Shown here piece after piece: positions 46,991-58,117 of a DNA stretch of 64,000 bases. Under the pieces are notes generated by a model, which ran no database searches, was not told the origin of the DNA, and saw only the letters and a program-made list of their open reading frames with translations. The stretch covers positions 57,440,690 to 57,504,689 of the forward strand of contig CM034236.1 of the NCBI GenBank assembly GCA_019916065.1, read 5' to 3'. Numbering within the stretch: position 1 is the first letter of the stretch; each line of letters begins with the position of its first letter. The position numbers and the translations under genes were made by a program. The stretch is from Vitellaria paradoxa (taxonomy: Eukaryota > Streptophyta > Magnoliopsida > Ericales > Sapotaceae).

Positions 46991-48600
46991 TGATCATCTG
47001 AATTGTGTTCGGATTCTACCTCTCAAGTGTAAAAGGTGGTCGTAGTCTTACTTGGTAAGAACTGAGGTTATCTCCACAGTGAGAGCTTTGTTAAAAGACA
47101 CTAGATTTGTTCTCTTTAATTAGTAGATGATTCTACTATAATCTACACTATATTTGGATTTTAGGGAAAGGTTAATAATGGTTTAGGTTAAGAATGGTAA
47201 AGTGAAGGAATTATGATTCTAAATTAAGACAAAAACACTACAAATAAAATACTTTAGATAATCTTGCTTCGAACCAAATCTAGTAGCAGGATAGTAATGG
47301 TTTACTCAAACGCATTGATAACTCAACCTGGCAAATGCGCATGCATTGCTTGGTCAGAAGATATTTCATTAAAACCTAATTTAAGGAACTCAAGGTAAAA
47401 GGCTTTTGAAATCGGTTTTGGACTCACCGGAACATTGAATCGAACACCTAATGTGCATGAGTGTCAATCCATAACTAGGCTTTGATTGTAACACGGAGAA
47501 TCAATTTCTTAAGAAAACCTCAAATTAGGGTTTTAGTAGAAATAGTTTGCAAGTCACTTGGACATTAAACCAAACATCTGATGTGCACGAGTTAAAACTC
47601 GTAACCAGATTATGGTTATAACACGGGTGACTTGGTTTCGAAAGAACCCAAGCTTAGCAAGGAATTTCAATTGATAAATAAAATATTTTTTTACGTTGAA
47701 AAATATTTCTACGTTCGAGTTCACCAAACTATCATATCACCTTTAATGGCTTTAAGCAAAGACCCAAACTACGCTACGAACATGACAAAGATATAAACTA
47801 AAACACCAAACAATATTTGAAAGAAAAAGAAATAGAAAGCGAAAAGAACTCACAAAGCTAACATCAATAATAAACTTAGAATAATAAATTCAAAATAAAA
47901 CTTACAATTCTTAAAGTATAATCTGAAAAGTAGAACTTGAAAGCTTGAAATCAAAACCCTAATCTAATCTAGGCTAAGTAAAATTAAAAAGAAAAGAAAA
48001 TAAAGTATGTAAAAAGCTACTCTATCAAAATTAGAAAGGCCTACTTATAGGCAAAGTCATTTTAAGGGTAAAAGAGAAAAATACCAATGCTAAGAAAACA
48101 TAAAGTTTAGCTAGGAGGGGATCCTTGGCTACCCATTGCAAAGGGGCAATGCGCCCAACCTAATTTAGCTCTAGGTGTTTGATGAAATGCCACACCAAAA
48201 TGCCCAAAAATGAGGTCTCGAGGAGTGTATGACTATAAAGTAGGAGGGGCACACGTAAAGGGGGGGACACCCTACAAAAGTCAGGGAGTGTACCACTTGA
48301 AGGGCATATGCCCTAGAAAGCAAAGGGACGCCCGCCATAAAAAACAAAAGGGCGCACCCCCAAATCTGAACTTGGCTTTCCTTCTGCCTTCTTGATTCAA
48401 TTTCCTTCTTTAGGCCACCAACATGGTTCTCTTCTATTTCTTTTCATTTCTTAGCTTAATCATTAAATGGCTCTTTCCTTCAACATATATTGCCTCCAAA
48501 GCTTTTTTATTCTCATTGATTTCCTCCATTACCTATAATATAAGTATCAAAGATAAGAAATCACAAATTATTAACAAAATCATTGAAATAGCTTGATAAT
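46991..48600 (-). repeat. probable minus-strand LTR of an Athila-like element
   Basis: Sequence next to the decayed primer site starts TGATCATCTG on the plus strand, so a minus-strand LTR would end CAGATGATCA. It contains GGTCGTAGTC..TTATCTCCACAGTGAGAG, a worn form of the TCGTATCCACAGGGA-type phrase of these LTRs. A roughly 100-base block with ATTGAACCGAACACCTAATG-like text occurs twice (about 47415-47510 and 47545-47640). The right boundary is not defined and no second LTR was found. Confidence 0.5.
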
Positions 48601-48660
48601 ATGCTCAAATAGGTCATTAAATGATGTATAAACATGTTAATGATTGCATGCAATCATTAA

Positions 48661-48893
48661 TCAATGAGATGAACTAGTGGGTCTATTCTTTTTGGAACTG
48701 CAACTAGAATCATCCAGTAGGACTTGTCTTTTCTAAGTCAACCACTGGGTTGAACCAGTGGGACTCTCTTTTTTAAGTCAACCACTGGGATGAACCATTG
48801 GGACTATTCTTTCCAAGTCAACTACTAGAATGAACTAGTAAGACTATTCTTTTCGAGTTAACCACTAGGATGAACAAGTAGGATTGTTCTTTT
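48661..48893. repeat. 40-bp tandem repeat with an internal hairpin, ~5.7 copies
   Basis: Units of 40 or 41 bp run in register across the block. The best copy contains CCACTGG-GTTGAA-CCAGTGG, a perfect 7-bp-arm inverted repeat. Other copies keep versions such as CTAG-AATGAA-CTAG. Each unit ends with a CTATTCTTTT-like pyrimidine stretch. The position, just outside the integrase end of a minus-strand gypsy remnant, suggests the 3' untranslated region or LTR of that element. Confidence 0.85.
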
Positions 48894-49028
48894 TGATTGT
48901 CACAACTGAGAAACCCACATGTATATTTCTTTAATTTTGTCTATATCTCTAAAATTGCTCATTCTCATTGCTGCTTTATCAATAAAAAAATGAATTAAGT
49001 TTTTGCACATAGAATAACTTCATATGTA

Positions 49029-49316
49029 TTACATTTCAAGGCCTCTTAACTGGTTTCCCTTCCATGTCAGCCAGCAATAAGCTCCATTGCTGAGCACTTC
49101 AGTAACTTGAAATAGACCTTCCCAGTTTGCACCAAGCTTACCTTCTGTTAGGTCTTTTCTTGCCCTCCTTAACTTCCTAAGCATAAAATCACCAACTTTG
49201 AATTCCCATGGCTTTACACCCTTGTTAAATTTCATTTTCATTTCCTGTTGGTAGGATGCCAGCTTTATTGCAGCTAATTCCCTTTTCTCATTAAGAAAAT
49301 TCAAGCTGACACCCAT
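49029..49316 (-). pseudogene. Tat-type integrase C-terminal fragment
   Basis: An open frame of 95 codons ends the pol of the minus-strand remnant. It contains the GPY/F-like region GANWEGLFQVTEVLSNGAYCW, which helps integrase bind DNA. Upstream coding (49320-51600 on the plus-strand numbering) is RNase H and integrase in many broken frames. Confidence 0.8.
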
Positions 49317-51633
49317 TGCTTTATCATTCTCTTATTGATCAAAAGTTATTGTGCAAACAGTGGGCATGCCGACCTTCAATAGAATCACTGCTTCCATCCC
49401 ATTAGCAAGAGAGAATAGTGACTCACTCGTAGATTTCCTCGGGGTAGTTCTATACATCCAGAGCACTGTTGGAAGCTCCTCAACCCATTTGCCTTTAGTT
49501 GCCTCCAAATTCTTCTTTATGCCATTGAGGATAACCTTGTTGGAAGCCTCAGCCTGCCTACTACTTTAAGGGTAGGCAGGTGAAATAGATATTCTTGATC
49601 CCATACCTAGAACAATATTCCCTAAATGGGAAACTATTGAATTGTGTCCTATTATCATAAACAAGTGTCCTAGGGATGCCATACCTTGTAATGATGTTCT
49701 TTTACACAAAACGAATGGTATCTACACCCTCGATATGAGCCAAGGGTTTAGCCTCCACCCACTTGGTGAAATCATCTGTGCCAACCACTAACCACTTTCT
49801 TTTTCCAGTAGCTATAGGTAGTAATCCCACTATATCAAGTCCCTATGGAGCCAATGGCCATGAACTAGTCAAAAGGCTAAGCTCTCGAGCAGGTTGATGA
49901 GGAACTGGAGTAAACTTTGGTATTTTTTTACACTTCTAAACATAAGCTTATGCATCTCTTTCCATCCTTGGCCACCAATAGCCTTGGATAATTACCCTAT
50001 GAGCAAATAATCTACCCCCAGTATGCACTCGACAAACCCCTTCATGTATCTTATAAAGAAAATTCTATACTTTGTCAAAATGAACACAAAGAAGATGAGG
50101 ACCTGTAAATGACTTCTTGTATAGCTTATGGTTAGGGGACAACCAAAACCTCGTAGCTTTAACTCTTAGCTTCCTAGCTTATATCTTGTCCCCAGGGAGA
50201 ATTCCATTCTTCAAATATCGACCCAACTCAATATAGACCACTTCTTCTGCCTTGGACACACTTAACCTTTCCAATACTTCAAGAAAATAGTGTCACTTAG
50301 CCTAGTCCTCAGGGATGCAATTAAAGTTGCCAAATCATTAGCATGAGTATTATGATCTCTTCCAATCAACTCGATTCTAATAACATTAAAACCCTCCAAC
50401 TTTTATTTCATAATCCAAATACTCTTTCATCCTCTTATTTCTTGCTACATACTCACTCTTCAATTGATTTGCCACCAGTTGAGAATCCATATTGATTAAA
50501 ACATTCCAAGCAAACAAGCGCCAAGCAATATTAAGTCTAGCCAAAAGAGTCTCATACTCAGATTCGTTGCTTCAAAACCCAACTCAATGGCATATTCAAT
50601 CGTTATCCCTCCAAGAGTTGTCAAAACCACACCAACCACAGCACCTCTTTTGGATGAGGATCTATTTACTTTAATTTGCTATGATGGTCCAACCACTTTT
50701 GCTTCTAAGTTAATCTCCAGTTGCTAAACCTCATGTATCCACATAGAAACTGGGAGAGTAAACTCTGCCACGAAATCCACTCCGACTTGTGCTTTTATTA
50801 CTGTCCTCGACAAAATCTAGTGTCAAAAACTCCAAGAGCTATTTCACCATCCTTCTTGTGATATCTGCCTTCTTAAGAGACTGGCCTATCGGTTGATCAG
50901 TGTCCACCTGAATGGTATGAGCATGAAAATAATGGGCCAACTTTTTGGATGCCACTACCAACACCAAAGTGAAGTTCTCCAATAGTAGATATCTAGACTC
51001 TGCCCCCTATAAAGTCTTACATGCATAGTAAATGGGCTTCTACCTTCTATCTTTCTCATTCACACGGACAGCACTAATCGCCTGGTCTGACATTGCCAAA
51101 TAATATTACAAAACATCCCCTGGCTCGGAAGTTAACAAAATAGTAGCAATTGTCAAGTATTTTTTCAACTTTTCCAATACTCAATCAGCTTCCCCATCCT
51201 AGACCATCTTATTTGCCCTCTTCAATAACTTAAACTCATCCTAGACCATTTTATTGGCCCTCTTCAATAACTTAAAGAATGGTCGATACTTATCTGATGC
51301 TTGGTTGATAAATCTATTAAGTGCTACCACAATTCTTATAAGTTTTTGAATATCTTTCTTCGTACGAGATGGGACCACTGCTTGAATAACCCGGATCTAG
51401 TTAGGATCTACTTCAAATCTTGTCTAGTGACCAAGTGACCCAAAAACTTTCCTGAACCGACTCTAAAAGCACACTTAGCAACATTGAGCTTCAGTTTGTA
51501 TTCATCAAGAGTAGAAAACACATGCTGCAGCTGTTGAACATGAGTCTTAGACTCTTTGCTTTTAATCACCATGTCATTATATACACTTCCATCGTCTTAC
51601 CAAGGTCATCCTTGAACACGTTGTTACCAAATG

Positions 51634-51915
51634 TTAGTAAGTAGCACCAGCATTCTTGAGTCCAAATGGCATGCCTTTATAGCAGTAAATTCCCCTTGAG
51701 GTAATAAATAAAGTATTCTCATCATTAGACAAATGCATTAGAATTTGTTGATATCCCTTGTATGCATCCAGAAATGTCATCCTCACATTTCTAACTGTTG
51801 AATCCACTAATTGATCAATCTTTGGCAGAGAGAATGAATCCTTGAGACATGCTTTGTTTAAGTCTATGTAATCAACATAAACCTTCCATTTCTTATTTTT
51901 CTTCCTAACTACCAC
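51634..51915 (-). pseudogene. Tat-type reverse transcriptase fragment
   Basis: The palm/finger part includes KWKVYVDYIDLNKACLKDSF, FLDAYKGYQQI and MPFGLKNAGATY, conserved reverse-transcriptase motifs of this lineage. The next part, with the active-site DD, lies to the left in a different frame and is degraded. Confidence 0.85.
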
Positions 51916-52285
51916 TATATTTGCCAGCCACTCAGGGTCTAAAATCTCCTTGATGGCCTCAACATCAAGTAATCTGTCGGCCTCATTAATTACAGGTTCA
52001 GCATGCTACAGAACAGATCTCCTTACTTTTTGAACCACATGTTTGACCCCTGGATTGACATTTAACTTATGGCTCATGATATTAGGGGAAATACCTAGCA
52101 TCTCTTAAGAAGTCTAGGCGAATGTACCAATGTTCTTTAACAGCATCTCCGTTAATTTTAATTTCTCCTCAACTCCCAAATTGGACCCAATTAGAAAGAA
52201 CTTATCATCCTCAATTGGTCCAATCTGGACTTTCTTTAATTTTTTAATAGTTTTCTTCTTAGGATTACCACCTATATCATCGATC

Positions 52286-52813
52286 TTAGGGGTATTCGAG
52301 CATCTCTGTGTGTTGAACTTGCCCAGGTAAGGGCTTAGACTTTAGGGTAGCAGTAAGGCACCTCCTATATGTATCTTGATCCCCTCTGATCTTTATTACT
52401 TTATCGCCGTATGCGCACTTCAGTACTTGGTGGTAAATAAAGGGGATTGCCTTCAACAGATGAATCCAAGATCTTTCTAGTATTTCTTTGTAAGAAGATG
52501 GTGCATATACTACTGTGAACTCTATCTCGTATTCTACTGGTCCAACCCAAATAGGAATAATTACCCTCCTCGATGGCCAAATTGGACCTAAATTGAAAGT
52601 AATGAGAGGACATTTAGCTAGTTCCAAATCTTCTTCTGTAAGTCTTTGTTTCTTGAATAGACCAAGGAATATAACTTCAGTTGAACTACCTACATCAACC
52701 AAGATCCTTTTCACATTTGATTCAAACATTTTTAGTGTAACCACAAGTGCATCATTTGTGTGGTTGATGCACCCCTTTACTTTCATCTTCAAGAAATAAT
52801 ATTCCCCGAGCAC
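52286..52813 (-). pseudogene. Tat-type aspartic protease fragment
   Basis: An open frame of 175 codons covers the protease region. The active site is ILVDVGSSTEVIF, where the lineage has D-x-GSS. It continues with TFNLGPIWPSRRVIIP and a YKEILERSWIHLLKAIP block typical of Tat elements. Frame breaks lie on both sides. Confidence 0.8.
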
Positions 52814-52879
52814 TTTTTCTCCTTGGATATTTACTCGAGAAACTAATAACTTTAAGCACCTCCCCTACCTTTCCAACAT

Positions 52880-54120
52880 GTTGTTCTTTTGCTCGGGGAC
52901 AGGTGACCATACTCTAGGGGTGATTTTTCATGTGAATAACATAAATGACTGCTGGTCTTTGCACCTATCTCCTCGGCCTGGCCCTTGGTGGAAGTTATGC
53001 TTCATCTATATCGTCTTCCTCCTCTACTTCTGTTTTTTTGCTTCTTCTCCTTTGATGTCTCCTTTGATCTCATCATGGAGCTTGGGGTTAATCATCTGCT
53101 ACCCTTATCTTTGCTTCATCAATATATTCCTTCAGATGGCCATCTTTTACCAAATCCTTTAAGAGATACCGTAAGGAATGACATTCTCTTGTACATTGCC
53201 CCCTATCCTCATGGTATGAACAGTAATCTTTATGGTTCTCCTTACCTAGAAAGTCAGGTAACTTCCTAGGCCACTTAAAATATGGCTTGTCCTTAACCTA
53301 AGGAAGGATTCTAAAGATTAGCTTCTTAAAAACTGTGTTAACAGCTTCTTAAAAATTGTGTTAACAGCTTTAAAAATAGACTTTTTATGATCAATGAACT
53401 CCATTCTCTTCTCTTTTGGCTTTCCTCTCATTGACCTAAATGGCTTTGACTCCTTTTGGTTAGTAGGCCTCGTTCTATCTTCTACTTTAGTATACTTCTC
53501 AATTCAGCACATCAAGTCAGATATATTTGTTGCTGGCTTTTTTTTCAAGAAAAGTCAAAACTCGTCTCTTTTCTGTAATCCAAGTTTGAAAAAGTCACTG
53601 CCAACTGCTCAGAGCAACCTTCCACCTCATTACATAACTCCATATAGTTTCAAGAATAATCACTAAGGCTCTCATTACCCTTCTTCTTCACAATAAAAAA
53701 TACGTTAGCAGCTTTGTACTGTTTAGCATTAGCTAAGAACCTTGTGACGAACTCCTCAGTAAGTTGTTTCTAGAAACTTATACTTCCTGGGGACAATTTG
53801 TGGAACCACTAGAGAGCTATATCCCTCAGGCTAGATAAGAATACTCAGTACTTGAGTTGATCATCCTAACTCTGTAATGTCATAGCCTGCATGTAGTTTT
53901 GATAATGTGCCACGGGGTTTGATTTCCCATCATACATCATGAAATAGAGGCCACAAACTTCTTAGGAGGCTTAGATTCATATATGTCATTGGTAAATGGG
54001 CAGGCAAAAATCCTTCCCAGCATCTTCTTTGCCATTATCTAAGTGGATTGTTTTGAGCGTTCCCACTTAACGTACTGTGCTTTGTCTACCTCCTTGGACT
54101 TTTCAAACTTCTTTATTTTT
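52880..54120 (-). pseudogene. Tat-type gag fragment
   Basis: Translated from the minus strand with stops, this shows the PGSISF(K/S)..LTEEFVTRFLA region (about 53760), GNESLSDY and GCSEQLAVTFFKLGLQKRDEF, which match Tat/Retand gag. The remainder up to the primer site is noncoding leader or beyond recognition. Confidence 0.7.
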
Positions 54121-54775
54121 GTTAATGCCACTTTATCACTGGATGTGTTCTTTCCTTCATCTTATTGCCTCCTTTGACTAGAATGCTTTCTCCTAAGAGC
54201 ATCTTTCTTTTGCTGGGATCTGGATGCCCTGCCCTTTGTTGTTGTATGGACTCCTGACTTTGAATTTGGTTGAATGTGTACCCAAAGATTCAACTTTAGA
54301 AGCCACCACTGGACCAACATCTACTTCTCGCCTCGAACTCTAATTTTCTTTGCCATGCACATCTTTCTCTTTCCCAGTACATGCCTTTGGTTGGACATCA
54401 TATAGAGCGTCATAACTCCCATTCATACTTAAATCAGATTGCTCATAGTTAGAATGGCCATGGCTTGTCTATTTTCTTTTTTCCTCACTGAGTTTTTAAA
54501 GGATTTCCTCCAATTCAGCTTGTTTTGCATCAGCTTTTGCTTATAAATCCCGTCGCCTCTTAAGTACCTGAGGATTGTCGAACCTACATTGTCTTCTCAC
54601 TGTCTACCCTAGAGTAGTGATTGTAAGTGCACTTCCCTTCTGTCTAGGGAGTTTTATGTCAGTTTCCCCTTGTGGGGATCGTAGAGGCATTGTATCACCA
54701 CCTGAAATCATTATTGATGAAATTCCTAAGAACACAAAATTCTAAAGAACACGAAAATGTGAGGAACAAAGAAAT

Positions 54776-54794
54776 GAGCCCCACATGGGTGCCA
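54776..54794 (-). other. Tat-type primer binding site
   Basis: The minus strand reads TGGCACCCATGTGGGGCTC, a worn form of the TGGCGCCCA..GTGGGGC site common in plant Tat-like elements. It is preceded by ...CAAACA, a plausible LTR end. Confidence 0.65.
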
Positions 54795-55950
54795 AAATGT
54801 TTGGCAATAAAAAATATCGCCAGACTTGCTTACTATGTCAACCGAAAAAGAAAAAGCTAGGCCTACAGAGCAAGGAAAATCAAAGGAAATGGCCGGAGAG
54901 GGTCCTTGACCAGAAACTTTCTGATGGTAAAGTTAGAATAGGGTTGGGAGAATTGTAATGAAAAAAAAAATGAAGTAAACAATTGGTCATAGTGAGCATA
55001 CTTGAATTTTGGGTTGAAATTTTGTATTTATGGTCAAATAGAATAAATACATAAGTGGGTAAACAATTGAAATGTAATAATTATATATTTTATATATATC
55101 AAAGTGTATGACAGTCTACTTTGCCTTAAATTCCTTTCATTCCATACTCAGTACTTCTCACTCAGCATTAAATGCACGTGGGAGGAATAAATAAATAGAC
55201 AGTGTATAATGTCACATCTGTTTGTCACTTGTGAATAAACGAACTAACTGTGTTAATTATAAGGTAATAAATTCAGTTCATTTACTACCATTTTGCATTT
55301 ATGGTTAGAATCACACCAACACAATATTACTAAGTGGTTGGACCCAATTGTGGTCATTAATTGATTACTAGACCGACGCCAAACACGTTCCTGTACTGTG
55401 CTCTGGTACTCAAGAAGATGCCACGTATCTGTGGTTATTTTGTACCTACAATCATATGATTTATCTATAGGATATTAGTATCTGTACAGAAGCTAGAGGA
55501 TATGTTCATATTCATCTTTTTGGTAGCCCAATTTAGGTTCCAACTTGAGGCCGTTGTCATGCTGAACAGAGATGATGTGTTGATTTTTCCCTCCTTTGTT
55601 GTCTTTCCCTACAGCTATCAATGTTGGATTGCCTTTCTATGTAAGGCTCAGCAAATCACCAAAGTAATGAATGACCAATTCTTTGAGCGATAGGATGCAA
55701 AATCGTTCATTTGTTTCCTAAATCTTTTTCAGGGTGTTGTCGAACAGATTATCAAGAACAAAGAAAGAAAGCTAATTCTCTAGTAGAAGCAAGTCATGTA
55801 GAACAGTGTGGTGGGTCAGACCGGAGTTGAATATAGGGTCTCCTCTTTTAGTAGCCACTCATTAGTCTTTATTAGCCCTGGCATTGGTCACCAGCAGCAG
55901 CTCAATATTATCCTTGATATGGTAATAAACACAGTGAAGTTCGAGTATAA
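54795..55950. other. region with no recognised gene; probable LTR of the Tat remnant at its left
   Basis: From 54798 (TGTTTGGCAATAAAAAATAT) rightwards an LTR in minus orientation is expected from the primer site, but its right end is not apparent. Beyond about 55300 the sequence is unassigned. Short open frames such as 55502-55693 are not recognised. Confidence 0.4.
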
Positions 55951-55955
55951 ATTAG

Positions 55956-56182
55956 TAGGAGTTTAATCCACCTGAGGTCTTCCCGCACGCGTGTAGGCCC
56001 AACCCATTGGGAGTAACCACAGAATCTACACCACTTCACATGAACCTAATATATATTGAATGACTCGTATCTATTTAAAAGGCTAAACCTTATAAATGGT
56101 GAGCCACCTAATTATATATTAACGTCCAACCTCTTTTCTATTTATCCAATGTGGGACTCAACTTTCATATATGTTCCCAACA
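55956..56182 (-). repeat. TRIM 3' terminal repeat
   Basis: This direct repeat of 56507-56732 contains CCACCTGAGGTCTTCC and TGTGGGACTCAACTTTCATA on the plus strand. The copies differ at roughly a tenth of positions by eye. Confidence 0.85.
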
Positions 56183-56489
56183 ATCTCCTTCTCATGTGCG
56201 AACCATGTATTAGGCCTTACTCCTCCTCGATTTGATCCACTTGGCTCTCTCTTGATCTATGATCTTTTTACTTTCCAACACAGATTTAATTAATCCTGAA
56301 CTTTTTCACCACACACTCCATTGATCGAGAACTATCTCTTTCTACTCCATCGAGAGCCTTCATACAACAAGCCCACCTGCATCCTTGCTCCATCAAGAGC
56401 CTCTTTGGATTTTTTCTTCGCTTCATTGAGAGTATCTGTGTAAGCCTATCAAATTGGTTTTGAGTCTGCCCAAAGATCGTTAGCCATTA

Positions 56490-56501
56490 GCTCTGATACC
56501 A
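56490..56501 (-). other. TRIM primer binding site (tRNA-iMet)
   Basis: The minus strand reads TGGTATCAGAGC, an exact match to the usual plant initiator-tRNA primer site. It fixes the orientation of the TRIM. Confidence 0.85.
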
Positions 56502-56506
56502 CTTTT

Positions 56507-56732
56507 TAGGAGTTTGATCCACCTGAGGTCTTCCTGCATGTGTGTAAGCCCAACTCGTTGGGGAGTATCCGCAGAGTCCACATCACATTACATGAACCCA
56601 ATATACATTGAATGACCTATATCCATTTAAAAGACCAAGTTTTATAAGTGGTGAGCCACTCAATTATATTAAGGTCTAATCTCTTTTTTATTTATTCGAT
56701 GTAGGACTCAACTTTCATACATGTTCACAGCA
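56507..56732 (-). repeat. TRIM 5' terminal repeat
   Basis: This is the right-hand copy of the terminal repeat. Its right edge touches the primer site of the plus-strand copia remnant that follows. Confidence 0.85.
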
Positions 56733-56734
56733 AT

Positions 56735-56746
56735 TGGTATCAAAGC
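56735..56746 (+). other. primer binding site of a plus-strand copia remnant
   Basis: TGGTATCAAAGC matches the tRNA-iMet site except for one base. It is followed 12 bases later by an ATG that opens copia-type gag. The LTR expected to its left is absent, because the TRIM lies there instead. Confidence 0.65.
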
Positions 56747-56758
56747 TAGATATTCAAG

Positions 56759-56965
56759 ATGTCTGGAGGAACCTTTTCACCTACAAAGTTTTGATGTCAA
56801 CAAGTTCAACAGAACGGAGAATTTTGGATTGTGGCAGAGAAGGGTGAAGGATCTGTTAGTGCAATAAGGAATGGCAAAGACATTAGCAACAACGAAACCA
56901 AGAAAGATAGAAGAACCGCATTGGTTTGAACTTTAGGCAAAGTAGATGGGAGATGAATTTAACCT
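56759..56965 (+). pseudogene. copia gag N-terminal fragment
   Basis: The start MSGGTFSPTKF and, one frame over, NRTENFGLWQRRVKDLLVQ and LATTKPRKIEEPHWFEL match the N-terminal part of a Ty1/copia gag. A 1-base insertion follows about residue 11. TAA and TAG replace probable Gln codons later. The rest of gag and all of pol are deleted, and the fragment runs straight into a tandem repeat and a polypurine tract. Confidence 0.75.
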
Positions 56966-56976
56966 ATATTGTTCAA

Positions 56977-57163
56977 GGTGGAGTTACCAATGTTCAGTTT
57001 TCCAAAGGGGGTGAGTATTCACGAAGGTGGAGATTGTTAGGTGGAGTTACCAATGTTCAATTTCCTAAAAGGGTGAGTTTTTGCCAAGATAAGGATTGTT
57101 AGGTGGAGTTATCAATATTCAATTACCTAAAAGGCAAGTATTCGCTAAGGTGGAGATTGTTAG
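56977..57163. repeat. 62-bp tandem repeat, 3 copies, each carrying a PPT/LTR-start-like motif
   Basis: Units start with GGTGGAGTTA at 56977, 57040 and 57102 (periods 63 and 62). Each ends with an AAGGTGGAGATTGTTAG-like motif, slightly altered to AAGATAAGGATTGTTAG in unit 2. The last one appears to be the real polypurine tract and LTR start at about 57158. Confidence 0.85.
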
Positions 57164-57540
57164 AGTTGTATCTCATATAGACTCACAGAAACACATAGAA
57201 GGTTAGGGGTTATAGTGTTTAACCCGTAGTACAAAACTACCAATTTAGGAATTTTATTCCAAGCAGGTCTCTGATTTCAGTTCTGATTGAGTTTCTTATT
57301 CCTATATATATTTGGGATGTTGTGTATATTAGGAAATAAGTTCAAGGATTAAGGCTTTTAATAGGTATAGGTTGAGAGACAAGTTAAGAACAAATGATGG
57401 GGTTGTTTAGGGTTCTTTAAGGTTGAGAGAAAAAGAGAAAAGTTTAAGGTTGAGAGAAAAAAAGAAAAGGTAAGTACAAGTGATAAGATTATCTAAGACT
57501 TTTTAAGGTTCTCTCATATTTCTTTTGTAATGCCCTACTC
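57158..57540 (+). repeat. probable 3' LTR of the copia remnant
   Basis: Starting TGTTAGAGTTGTATCTC right after a purine tract, this has the position of a 3' LTR. It includes a TATATATATT word near 57305. The right end is not defined and no 5' LTR partner is present in the window. Confidence 0.5.
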
Positions 57541-58117
57541 CACGGTTTAAGTTTTTATAATTGAAAACTGGTTTTACTTTACTCGTAAATGTAGACAAAT
57601 TGCTAAATCACATACACATCTGTGTCCTCTTCATGTGTTTCTTATTTTTGATTCATTGCATCATATCACAAAAGTTATCCAGGATTTTCACACCTGGAAC
57701 TTCTGTAACTACCAAAACAACTGTTGACCATCAGTATCCTTTCATTCAGCTTGTGCCTGATGTCGCTACTATAGTGTTTCTTGGCATCTTGCAATTCTGT
57801 ATGCACTCGTCCTAAACAATCACCTAGCGCAATTTCTTGGGGACCATCCTTACCCTCCTTTCTGCCCCTATACACCTACTCTGACAATCTATGGGGGAGG
57901 AAATACACGTAGTTCATTTTGATAGGCTGCAGATGGCTTTCGTGGCTGTGAAGTGGCCTAATAGACACGAGACGAGGAGTACAAACACTTTCCTCATATT
58001 ACAGATTGCCTCCGATACCTTGTACATACTCATGGAGCATGTCTTGCACACGTGCTTTATCTCGTCAAGAAACATTTTTCGAGGACTTTTGGGGTTGGAA
58101 TCTAATTGACTAGAAAT
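57541..58117. other. region without a recognised gene
   Basis: Minus-strand frames at 57675-57875 and 57914-58117 look protein-like in composition but match no family I recognise. The segment 58074-58117 is repeated in diverged form at about 59236-59278, on the other side of the hAT-like element. Confidence 0.35.

Larger units (their letters stand above)
49029..54794 (-). mobile_element. Tat-type Ty3/gypsy remnant, minus strand
   Basis: From right to left it runs primer site, gag, protease, reverse transcriptase, RNase H/integrase, in the order expected of a minus-strand gypsy element. The integrase C-terminus (49029-49316) has FKVGDFMLRKLRRARKD and KLGANWEGLFQVTEVLSNGA. All parts are riddled with stops and frameshifts. 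LTRs cannot be matched with confidence, although the primer site suggests one starts at 54798. Confidence 0.85.
55956..56732 (-). mobile_element. TRIM (terminal-repeat retrotransposon in miniature)
   Basis: The 777-bp element has direct terminal repeats 55956-56182 and 56507-56732, each about 226 bp. On the minus strand they start TGTTGGGAACATATATG (left copy) and TGCTGTGAACATGTATG (right copy). A tRNA-iMet primer site, read as GCTCTGATACCA on the plus strand, is at 56490-56501 beside the right repeat. A purine tract (AGAAGGAGA on the minus strand) abuts the left repeat. The 324-bp interior has no ORF. The flanks ATTAG (55951-55955) and ATTGG (56733-56737) form a 4/5 target duplication. Confidence 0.85.

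Noticed and set aside
48210..48395. Small Lys/Gly-rich frame near 48.3 kb
   Set aside because: Falls in the probable LTR of a minus-strand gypsy element and shows short GGGGCACAC/CCCTAGAAAG-like repetition rather than protein conservation.
57675..58117. Minus-strand frames with protein-like composition
   Set aside because: No family recognised and no consistent exon structure; kept only as an unassigned region.
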